Translations under genes and position numbers: made by a program
Notes under the pieces: model-generated
What the model was told of the DNA's origin: nothing
Seen by the model: only the letters and a program-made list of their open reading frames with translations
Databases searched by the model: none
DNA from: Bifidobacteriaceae bacterium
GTDB lineage: Bacteria > Actinomycetota > Actinomycetes > Actinomycetales > WQXJ01
Length of the DNA stretch: 8,863 nt
Assembly (NCBI GenBank): GCA_031278665.1
Contig: JAITKC010000058.1
Span: forward strand, 1-8,863
Reading direction: 5' to 3'
Part shown: positions 1 to 5,091 of the stretch, piece after piece
How the letters are laid out: each line of letters begins with the position of its first letter
Position numbering within the stretch: the stretch's first letter is position 1

Positions 1-331
1 CCGCCAGGATCAGCACCCCGGCGATCTGAACCATCACCAGCAGCCGGTAGGGGCCGTCGTCGACGTCATAGGAGGACGCGAACCAGGTGAAACTCATCCA
101 GGCCCACCAGACCGCGAAAAACACCATCGCGAAGCTGATCAGGGAACGGCCCGGGGCGCCCGCCGCGATGCCGTCGGCCAATTGGTCGACGGCCGAGCCG
201 ACCGCCACCACGAAGACCAAATCGAATAACAGCTCCAGCGGCGTCGAGGTGCGGCCGGCTTCTTGGATGGGGCGCGGGCGCATCGGGCGGCGCCAGCGAA
301 AGCCCGGCCTTGGCGCGGCGGATTCGGACAC
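1..331 (-). CDS. LtrA family (low temperature requirement A) membrane protein, N-terminal part
   Basis: Only the first ~110 codons are present; the gene continues past the left edge. Reading the minus strand gives a hallmark LtrA N-terminus: the segment STPLELLFDLVFVVAV forms the first membrane helix, FAMVFFAVWWAWMSFTWFAS the second, followed by the acidic loop SYDVDDGPYR and a third hydrophobic stretch VMVQIAGVLILA. These match the known LtrA pattern (LELLFDL.FVVA ... WWAWMNFTWFAS.YD.DD). The biochemical role of the family is not established; it is named after a Listeria cold-growth phenotype. I chose the GTG at 331 because it adds FRWRRPM ahead of the core, and from memory many relatives carry a similar Trp-Arg-Pro-Met lead. 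The ATG at 283 is the alternative. Neither has a convincing Shine-Dalgarno sequence. Family confident, start uncertain. It is transcribed divergently from the surface-protein gene. Confidence 0.85.
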   Translation of the reverse strand, partial: MSESAAPRPGFRWRRPMRPRPIQEAGRTSTPLELLFDLVFVVAVGSAVDQLADGIAAGAPGRSLISFAMVFFAVWWAWMSFTWFASSYDVDDGPYRLLVMVQIAGVLILA

Positions 332-697
332 GCCGTCAACTGTGGCACAACCCGGGGCGCCTGATCGGCCGCCGCGAAGGCGAGCCGAATTGTGAAACGC
401 GGCCCGCCGGTCCGGGCGCGGGCGGCGCGCCGGCCGAAGTCCAGCCCGCGAAGGCGGTCGCCGGCGCCCGCCGAATAGCCGGGCCGGGCCCGAACCGAGC
501 CGGGCGAACTGGCGGACGGGCCCTGTGGAATGCCGCCTTCGGCCCCGCCCGGACGCGAACTTGGCCGACGACTTGGGCAATCCCGCTGATTTCTACCTAA
601 GGCCCGAGATATTTCCGCGATTTTTTGTGGCATCGGCCGGTAGCTTTGGGAATGGTTCCATCCACAGCCCCAGCGGCGGGATTCCGGGAGTAGGTTC
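332..697. other. Divergent intergenic region between the ltrA-like gene and the surface protein gene
   Basis: This 366-bp stretch carries no supportable gene; the short reading frames in it have Arg/Pro/Ala-rich compositions typical of GC-rich noncoding frames. It must contain the promoters of both flanking genes. The last ~120 bases (about 588-660) are noticeably more AT-rich than the rest, including GAGATATTTCC and a T6 run near 621-627, which is where a promoter for the rightward gene would be expected. I see no clean -35/-10 pair. The ribosome binding site of the rightward gene is GGGAG at 686-690, 7 nt before its ATG. Confidence 0.5.
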
Positions 698-3400
698 ATG
701 CGGTCAGAAAGGGCACTGGTTCGGCGCGTTGGCGCCGGCCTGATTGGTCTCACTCTGGTTGGCGCGCTGAACGTGGCCGCCGCCGAGACCTCCGGCGCCG
801 CCGCCGGATGCCAGCTACAGAGTTTGGTCGACAACGGCGGCCTGGTGGCCGTCCCCAGCGGATGCCAAGAGGACGGGCCGATCATGGTCGCCGACGGCGT
901 CGAATTGGCCGGCGGGCCGGTCACGGTGACCGGCGGCTTCGTCGTCGCGGACGGCGCCTCTTTGACTTTGACCGACGACACGGCGTTGGTCGGACCGGTG
1001 ACCGTCCAGGCGGGCGGGACTCTGCGGCTGACCGGCAGCGGCGCGGCGATCGACGGGGCGGTGTGGGTCCAAGGCTCGGCCGTCGCCCGGCTGGACGGGG
1101 TCGGCCCGGCCGGCGCGGCTATCACGGACCTGATCAACCAAGGTCTCACCGAAGTCGCCGGTCTGGTGCGACTGGGCCAAGAGGGGCGCGGTTTCACCAG
1201 TGTGGCCGACGGCTCGGGCAGTTTGGAGATCGCCCCGCTGGCGGTTGGCTCGCGGCTGTGGCTCGAGCGCCCGGCCGCTCCGGTGATCGTAGCGCGCCTG
1301 GTCGACGGCACGTTTGGGCCAGCCGGCCCGGAGGCGGTCGTCTGCGACGCCGGTCTGTGCGTGACCGACACCGTGCCGGGCGCCAAATCCGACCGTTGGG
1401 TCAGGATCTCGCCGGCCGAACCGCCGACTGAGCCGACGCCGTCGGCCAGCCCGTCGGCATCGCCCAGCCAGGGTCCTGCGGTCACGCCCGCCGAAACGTT
1501 GGGCGAGCAGATCGGGCGGGTCGGCGACGGCGGCGTGATCAGGCTCGAGGCCGGGACGGTGGCGACCGAGCCGGTGGTGGTGGCGGACGCGGACGGCGGG
1601 CCGATCTCGATCACCTTGACCGGCGGCCCGGTCCGGCGCGGGCACGCGGGCACTTTGTTCCAAGTTCCGGCCGGCTCGACCCTGGTTCTGCGGGACATCG
1701 ACCTAGACGGGTCCTGGTCGGGGTCGACCGACCCGGACGGGGCGATTGTCGAGATCGCCGCCGGCGGCGCCGCGATCCTCGACACCGGCGCGAGTGTCGG
1801 CCCGAATCAGTCATTCGGGATAGTCAACTCCGGCACCTTGAACATCGTCGGACCCGACGCCGCCATCTCCAACTGCCACCTCGACGCGGCCGCCGTGGCG
1901 GCGTCGACAGCCGGCGAATCCGGGCCGGTCGGCGGGGCCGGGGTGTGGAACCGGGCCGGCGGAGTCTTTTGGATGAGCGGCGGGGTGATCGAGTCCAACA
2001 CGGTCGTGGCCGGACCGGACCAGGTCGCGTTCGGCGGCGGCGTCCTCAACGCCGGCTCGATGCGCCTGGCCGGCGGTTCGGTGTCCGGCAACCAGGTGGA
2101 CGGCGGCGGCGGCGGGGTGGCCGTGGTCCGCGAGCCGGGTTCGGACTTCGGCGGCCGGTTGGACATCGGCGGCGACCACAAAGCCGTGGCCGGCGCCGAG
2201 TTGCCGACTATCAGCGCCAACAGCGCCGAGTTCGGCGGCGGCCTGGCCGTGGTCGACCAGGGCGAATGGGGCGGCGCCGAGCCCGCCTTGCCGGCCGCGG
2301 TGGTGCCGGGCGACGTGCCGGCGGTGATCGTCGACCAGGGATCGCTGACCGGCAACAAGGCCGCCGAGACCGGCGGCGCGGTGATGGCCTACGGCGGGTC
2401 GGCGGTTGGCCTGGAGGGCCCGGCCACCGTCACGGCCAGTAACGCCGCCGGAGTGTCCGGCACAGACGGCATCGCCGTCGAGGACGCCTATTTGCGCGTC
2501 TCCGGCGATATCCAAACCGAGTCGGGTGGCGGCGTGGCTCTCCTCAAACAAGGCTGGCCCTTGATTCTGACCAGCGGATTCACCGGCAACGGCCAGTTGG
2601 TCATCGAGAAGGTCGACGGACTTAAGGCCGGCCAGTCGCTGGCCGCCATCCAGTTGGAGGACCCGACCGCGACGCTGTCGCCGCAGGCGGAGGCCGCAAT
2701 CGTCTTCGCCATCGAAGGCCTCGAGGTGAGCATGGCGCAAGAAGAAGGCGGACAGTTACTTCTGCACGGGCGCCTGGCGGGAACCGACGCGGGCTTCGAA
2801 GCGTCGGCCAGCCCGACGCCGACTAAAGCCGTTCCGACGCCGACCAAAGCCGTTCCGACGCCGAGCCAGGCGGCCCCGACCCCGACCAGAGCCGTTCCGA
2901 CCCCGACCAAATCCGTTCCGACGCCAAGCGCCAAGGCGCCTGGCACGCCGAGCGCCCAGCCGCCGTCGAGCGCCGCGCCGAGTCCCACGCCAACCCAATC
3001 TTGGGCGATCCCGGAAGACGAGCCGACTGCGCCCCCGGCCCCGACGGCCTCCGCCGGCCGGATGGACCCGACCGCGTCCTCGTCGACTGGCGGCGGTTCA
3101 AGTCAAGCCGACCCGGTCGGCGTGACCGGCAGCCTAAGCCCGTCGGCGTCGGCGGCGCCGACCGCCTCGGCGAGCGCCGGTTCCTCGACCGGGCCCGGCC
3201 TGACGGCCGGCGGCGGCTCGCCTAGCGCCGGTCTGGGCGTCGAGGAGGGCGAGAACGACGCCACCAATCTGAGCGCGCCGGAGCCGCCGGCCGGCATGTC
3301 GTCCAAGACGATCGGCTTAGGGCTGATGGCGATCGGCATTTTCGGCCTGGCCGGATTGGGCGTCTACGTGATGCGTCGCGGCGGCTTCTTCGCCGCCTGA
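698..3400 (+). CDS. Secreted, membrane-anchored beta-helix surface protein with Pro/Thr repeat stalk
   Basis: The 900-residue product has a signal peptide: basic MRSERALVRR, hydrophobic core VGAGLIGLTLVGALNV, likely cleaved after AAA at about residue 29. Residues ~36-235 and ~266-700 hold two stretches rich in short Gly/Asn beta-strand turns, such as GIVNSGTLNI (374-383), GGGVLNAGSMRLAGGSVSGN (446-465) and GSLTGNKAAETGGAV (548-562), as in right-handed beta-helix adhesins. A Pro/Ser/Thr linker (241-264) separates them. Residues 706-747 are seven-residue repeats (PTPTKAV type), followed by a long Ser/Pro/Ala/Gly-rich spacer. The end, IGLGLMAIGIFGLAGLGVYV then MRRGGFFAA, is a membrane helix with a basic tail; no LPXTG sortase motif precedes it. 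Start ATG has SD GGGAG 7 nt upstream. Probably a cell-surface or adhesin-like protein; ligand unknown. The last gene facing it ends 536 bp away, converging. Confidence 0.85.
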   Translation: MRSERALVRRVGAGLIGLTLVGALNVAAAETSGAAAGCQLQSLVDNGGLVAVPSGCQEDGPIMVADGVELAGGPVTVTGGFVVADGASLTLTDDTALVGPVTVQAGGTLRLTGSGAAIDGAVWVQGSAVARLDGVGPAGAAITDLINQGLTEVAGLVRLGQEGRGFTSVADGSGSLEIAPLAVGSRLWLERPAAPVIVARLVDGTFGPAGPEAVVCDAGLCVTDTVPGAKSDRWVRISPAEPPTEPTPSASPSASPSQGPAVTPAETLGEQIGRVGDGGVIRLEAGTVATEPVVVADADGGPISITLTGGPVRRGHAGTLFQVPAGSTLVLRDIDLDGSWSGSTDPDGAIVEIAAGGAAILDTGASVGPNQSFGIVNSGTLNIVGPDAAISNCHLDAAAVAASTAGESGPVGGAGVWNRAGGVFWMSGGVIESNTVVAGPDQVAFGGGVLNAGSMRLAGGSVSGNQVDGGGGGVAVVREPGSDFGGRLDIGGDHKAVAGAELPTISANSAEFGGGLAVVDQGEWGGAEPALPAAVVPGDVPAVIVDQGSLTGNKAAETGGAVMAYGGSAVGLEGPATVTASNAAGVSGTDGIAVEDAYLRVSGDIQTESGGGVALLKQGWPLILTSGFTGNGQLVIEKVDGLKAGQSLAAIQLEDPTATLSPQAEAAIVFAIEGLEVSMAQEEGGQLLLHGRLAGTDAGFEASASPTPTKAVPTPTKAVPTPSQAAPTPTRAVPTPTKSVPTPSAKAPGTPSAQPPSSAAPSPTPTQSWAIPEDEPTAPPAPTASAGRMDPTASSSTGGGSSQADPVGVTGSLSPSASAAPTASASAGSSTGPGLTAGGGSPSAGLGVEEGENDATNLSAPEPPAGMSSKTIGLGLMAIGIFGLAGLGVYVMRRGGFFAA
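2813..2938 (+). repeat. Six tandem 21-bp repeats encoding PTPTKAV-type heptads
   Basis: Six in-frame 21-nt units start at 2813, 2834, 2855, 2876, 2897 and 2918 and encode PTPTKAV, PTPTKAV, PTPSQAA, PTPTRAV, PTPTKSV and PTPSAKA. They form the start of the wall-spanning stalk of the surface protein. The first two units differ by only one base (ACTAAA versus ACCAAA), so recent duplication by slippage is plausible and copy number may vary between strains. Confidence 0.9.
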
Positions 3401-3520
3401 CCGCCAAGGGGCCGGCTGGGCCGCGGGATCGGCTTCCCCGGCTGTCGCGCCCGTGCCCGGCGAAGTGGGGCACCGGCGCAGCAGCCGGATCAAGCCGCTG
3501 GACGAAACTAGCACAGAAAG

Positions 3521-3536
3521 TGTGACCTGGCTCACA
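3521..3536. promoter_or_regulatory. CRP/GlxR-type operator (TGTGA-N6-TCACA)
   Basis: The sequence TGTGACCTGGCTCACA is a perfect palindromic core for CRP-family regulators. In Actinobacteria these include GlxR and the mycobacterial Crp, whose known consensus is TGTGANNTANNTCACA; the central bases here (CTGG) deviate from the preferred TA. The ten fixed bases are unlikely by chance in 8.9 kb. It lies ~90 bp upstream of the GGAGG of the 63-codon ORF, so it could control that ORF or an unrecognised transcript. No firm -10/-35 pair is seen next to it. Confidence 0.45.
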
Positions 3537-3619
3537 ATCCGGTGGGTGGATTTGCTCATCGACGGCGCCCGGGCCGCCCTGTAATCCGGGCTGGGGCGCT
3601 GGTTGGCCGGGGCGGAGGT

Positions 3620-3655
3620 GTCCGGTGGACGGTCAACCACGACCGTCCACCGGAC
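3620..3655. repeat. 15-bp perfect inverted repeat, 6-nt loop
   Basis: Arms GTCCGGTGGACGGTC (3620-3634) and GACCGTCCACCGGAC (3641-3655) are perfect reverse complements separated by AACCAC. The stem has no T-tract on either side. Its symmetry allows it to work on both strands, so it could be a bidirectional terminator for the convergent transcripts. Alternatively, on the plus strand it covers the GTG start (3625) of the 63-codon ORF and sits just after that ORF's GGAGG, which would hinder initiation. Confidence 0.8.
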
Positions 3656-3816
3656 CGAGCCGACTCCCGCGGGCGCTGGTGACGCGGCCGAGTGGGCGGA
3701 CACTGGCCGCCGACGCGCTCGCGTGGCGGGGATACCCCCCGGAACCGGACCACGCGGGGAAGGCGGAAACCCGCACAGTCCTGAACCTGGCCGAGGATGT
3801 CGGCTCTGATCAATAA
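3625..3816 (+). CDS. Possible small protein (63 aa), or fragment of a creatininase-like gene
   Basis: A GTG-initiated frame of 63 codons ending in TAA has a textbook ribosome binding site, GGAGG at 3614-3618 with a 6-nt spacer. Third codon positions are mostly G/C, as in the real genes here. I do not recognise it with certainty. The C-terminal part, PDHAGKAETRTVLNLAEDV, recalls the D.HAG..ETS..L.L.P..V segment of creatininase-family proteins such as MftE. The upstream ALVTR sits at about the spacing expected there, but the family's metal-binding N-terminal motifs are not seen in any frame upstream. It may therefore be a genuine small protein, a decayed creatininase remnant, or a chance frame. 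It faces the minus-strand Fe-S gene and lies downstream of the CRP-type palindrome. Confidence 0.3.
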   Translation: MDGQPRPSTGPSRLPRALVTRPSGRTLAADALAWRGYPPEPDHAGKAETRTVLNLAEDVGSDQ

Positions 3817-3826
3817 CCCTCGGGGG

Positions 3827-3877
3827 GCCAAAACTCGGCCTTGAGCCGGGTGTTCAGCCCCGAAGGGAGATTTTGGC
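3827..3877. repeat. Bulged, nested stem-loop between convergent genes
   Basis: GCCAAAACTC (3827-3836) pairs with GAGATTTTGGC (3867-3877) with one bulged A; 7 bp (GCCAAAA/TTTTGGC) are perfect. Inside it CGGC/GCCG (3836-3839/3845-3848) can form a second stem. An alternative fold pairs CCCTCGGGG (about 3818-3826) with CCCCGAAGGG (3858-3867). Mutually exclusive folds of this kind are seen in terminators and regulatory RNAs, but no known family was recognised. It lies about 60-110 nt beyond the stop of the minus-strand Fe-S gene. Confidence 0.45.
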
Positions 3878-3892
3878 AGATCTTCAGTTGTT

Positions 3893-3919
3893 CCGGCCGG
3901 TCCGGGCGGGGCCGGCCGG
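3893..3919 (-). terminator. GC-only hairpin after the Fe-S protein gene, possible terminator
   Basis: CCGGCCGG at 3893-3900 and again at 3912-3919 form an 8-bp stem whose pairing extends inward by CC/GG after one C-A mismatch on the minus strand (G-U on the plus strand). It starts 17 nt after the TGA of the minus-strand gene. There is no T-tract, so this would be the U-less type often proposed in actinobacteria. The same bases also form a near-perfect 19-bp direct duplication (CCGGCCGGTCYGGGCGG). Confidence 0.3.
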
Positions 3920-3936
3920 TCTGGGCGGCTGGGGCG

Positions 3937-4389
3937 TCAGTGGGCGTGGTGGCGCCAATCGGTACAAGGCCCGGAGGCGTCGCAGAAGGGGCCGTTGGCG
4001 GTCGAGCCGCAGCGGCACAGGGCAGCCCTGGTCTCCGGAAGCTCTTTTCCATTGTCGGCGATCAGAACCTCACCCTCCAACCAAAGCGGCTCGCCGTCCG
4101 CAGTGCGGACGGTCGCCGGCGCGTGGCCGCGCTCCGACTCGCGGGCGCGGTCGGTGAACTCGTAGTGCAGGGCGCCGGACGGACAGCGGCGGATCACCCG
4201 GGCGATCTCATCGGCGTCGCCGGCGTCCGGCAGAACCCAGGGGCGGCGTTTGGTGTCGAAGACGGCCGGAATCGAACGCACGCAGACGCCGACGTGCAGA
4301 CAGCGCCCGAGGTCGAAGCGGACGGTGATCTGGTCGCCGTAGTAGTCCTTGGCGCCGGCTTTCGGGGCGGCGGCTTCGGTCGCGGTCAT
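3937..4389 (-). CDS. YjdI-type mono-cluster 4Fe-4S protein fused to a CDGSH-like domain
   Basis: The 150-residue product has two iron-sulfur modules. Residues ~16-78 match the divergent mono-cluster ferredoxin family (Fer4_19, E. coli YjdI): VRFDLGRCLHVGVCVRSIPA, then KRRPWVLPDA and CPSGALHYE, giving Cys30, Cys36 and Cys69. Residues ~92-140 match the CDGSH iron-sulfur family: GPLWLEG-like strand region, then CRCGSTANGPFCDAS with Cys125, Cys127 and Cys136. The fourth ligand of that family is a histidine directly after CD(G)S; here the residue is Gly140, followed by Pro and Cys142, so the domain is atypical. The tail ends in TDWRHHAH. Cytosolic, probably an electron-transfer or cluster-carrying protein; partner unknown. 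Start ATG has GAGG with a 7-nt spacer. It follows the acetyltransferase gene by 29 nt and is surely co-transcribed with it. Confidence 0.88.
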   Translation of the reverse strand: MTATEAAAPKAGAKDYYGDQITVRFDLGRCLHVGVCVRSIPAVFDTKRRPWVLPDAGDADEIARVIRRCPSGALHYEFTDRARESERGHAPATVRTADGEPLWLEGEVLIADNGKELPETRAALCRCGSTANGPFCDASGPCTDWRHHAH

Positions 4390-4418
4390 CTGACTGCCTC
4401 GCTTTCGATATTCGGCGG

Positions 4419-4748
4419 CTAATGGGCGCCCGGCAGGCCGAAGGCGGCGCGCCGGTCGGCCGGCACCAGGTCCTGATAGTCCGGGTGGGTCTCAATGTAG
4501 TGGCGCACGAACGAGCAATACGGCTCGACCGCCAGATTCTTGGCGCGGGCGTCGTCCAGGGCGGCCCGGACCAACACCTGGCCGAGCCCGCGGCCGGAAA
4601 GCTCCTCCGGGACCTCGGTGTGGACAAACCGGACCACGCCGGGGGCGAGCTGATATTCGGCGATCGCCACCACGGCATCGTCGGCCAACAACTCGTAGCG
4701 GGCGGCGGCGGCGTCGTCGCGGACGCTCAATTTGGGACTGTCGGCCAT
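4419..4748 (-). CDS. Small GNAT-fold N-acetyltransferase, YjdJ type
   Basis: The 109-residue product matches the short GNAT subfamily that includes E. coli YjdJ (Acetyltransf_CG). Visible features are the strand pair ARYELLADDAVVAIAEYQL, the motif VRFVHTEVPEELSGRGLGQ with the acetyl-CoA pyrophosphate-binding loop GRGLGQ at 52-57, and the C-terminal signature CSFVRHYIETHPDYQDLV at 78-95. The natural acyl acceptor of this group is unknown. Its length is slightly above the usual ~90-100 because of a short extension after the signature (PADRRAAFGLPGAH). Start ATG has a clear AGGAG with a 5-nt spacer. It is the first gene of a two-gene operon; the pairing with a YjdI-like ferredoxin repeats the E. 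coli yjdI-yjdJ neighbourhood, which supports a joint function. Confidence 0.9.
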   Translation of the reverse strand: MADSPKLSVRDDAAAARYELLADDAVVAIAEYQLAPGVVRFVHTEVPEELSGRGLGQVLVRAALDDARAKNLAVEPYCSFVRHYIETHPDYQDLVPADRRAAFGLPGAH

Positions 4749-4986
4749 TTGAACTCCTGGGTTGCGCTAGTCGCGGCGGTGGAAACAATCTCCAACTTTC
4801 ACCTATAGCGGACATCTGTCAAACGCGAGCCGATTCGGGCTTATGCTGTGGACCGCGCGAGGGCTTTCAAGGGCTAACATCAAAGTTGCGGCAGCCGTCT
4901 GCGCGGGCGCGCCAATGGCGCGCGCCGGTGGAAGTATTTCAGCGTTGGTCGGGGCCTGCCCTCAAAGGTCATGAAAGGTGTGAACG
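4749..4986. promoter_or_regulatory. Divergent promoter region for the acetyltransferase operon and the five-gene operon
   Basis: This 238-bp region must drive both operons. On the minus strand TTGACA (4817-4822 read in reverse) is a perfect -35 hexamer, and TATAGG lies 9 nt further on, too close for a standard pair; no good hexamer sits at 16-18 nt. On the plus strand TATGCT at 4842-4847 is a fair -10 element without a good -35. An imperfect inverted repeat GGTGGAAA/TTTCACC at 4778-4803 lies near the acetyltransferase start and could be an operator. A GC stem of 7 bp with an AAT loop (4907-4923) would fall in the leader of the rightward operon. All assignments are tentative. Confidence 0.3.
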
Positions 4987-5091
4987 ATGGAACCCATGAA
5001 TGTCGACCAGATTGTCGCTTGGCTGAAGCTGAACCCGCAGCTTCGCGTGGCCGAGTGCCTGGCCGCCTGGACCCATGGAGACATTCGGTGA
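4987..5091 (+). CDS. Unknown 34-residue peptide, first gene of the TPR/LuxR operon
   Basis: A short frame starts at ATG 4987 with AAAGG at 4974-4978 (8-nt spacer) and ends in TGA at 5089-5091, overlapping the GTG of the next gene in the sequence GTGA. The peptide includes MNVDQIVAWLKLNPQLRVAE and ends CLAAWTHGDIR. It has two tryptophans, is predicted mainly helical and amphipathic, and has no signal peptide. About three quarters of its third codon positions are G/C, while the competing frame over the same bases has under half, so this frame looks like the coding one. Function unknown; no RiPP-precursor features such as a Cys/Ser/Thr-rich core are visible. It could be a partner or regulator of the next protein, a leader peptide for translational coupling, or the separated N-terminus of a formerly longer protein. 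Confidence 0.6.
   Translation: MEPMNVDQIVAWLKLNPQLRVAECLAAWTHGDIR

Larger units (their letters stand above)
3401..3936. other. Convergent intergenic gap with regulatory palindrome and several stem-loops
   Basis: This 536-bp gap lies between the 3' ends of the surface protein gene (plus) and the Fe-S protein gene (minus). It is unusually long for a convergent gap in such compact DNA. It contains a 6-bp stem GTGCCC/GGGCAC at 3453-3473, a CRP-type palindrome at 3521-3536, a 15-bp perfect hairpin at 3620-3655, a possible 63-codon ORF at 3625-3816, a bulged stem-loop at 3827-3877 and a GC-only hairpin at 3893-3919. It may hold a small gene, a regulatory RNA, a decayed gene, or only terminators; each candidate is listed separately. 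Confidence 0.6.

Noticed and set aside
139..1785. 548-codon open frame on the minus strand
   Set aside because: It is antisense to the surface protein and the intergenic region; the product is Arg/Pro/Ser/Ala-rich with no domain, as expected for the complementary frame of GC-rich coding DNA.
860..2500. Gly/Asn-rich repeats of the surface protein as a PE_PGRS-type or CRISPR-like repeat
   Set aside because: There is no regular DNA period with spacers, and no PE domain; the pattern is a protein beta-helix turn pattern.
3660..3860. Possible riboswitch or known structured RNA (cobalamin, ydaO, TPP, RNase P, tmRNA, SRP RNA)
   Set aside because: Stems such as CGCGTGG/CCACGCG (3720-3756) are present, but the conserved sequence blocks of these classes were looked for by eye on the plus strand and not found.
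3841..4422. 193-codon plus-strand frame opposite the Fe-S protein
   Set aside because: The minus strand encodes a protein with clear Fer4_19 and CDGSH motifs and a proper ribosome binding site; the plus-strand product has no recognisable features.
4907..4923. GCGCGCC-AAT-GGCGCGC hairpin in the leader of the rightward operon as a terminator or attenuator
   Set aside because: A 7-bp GC-only stem without a T-tract or competing fold is common by chance in such GC-rich DNA; noted only as a leader element.
4971..5087. Upstream start ATG 4971 for the TPR protein
   Set aside because: The added residues have poor third-position composition and overlap a better-supported small ORF; GTG 5088 has its own GGAG.
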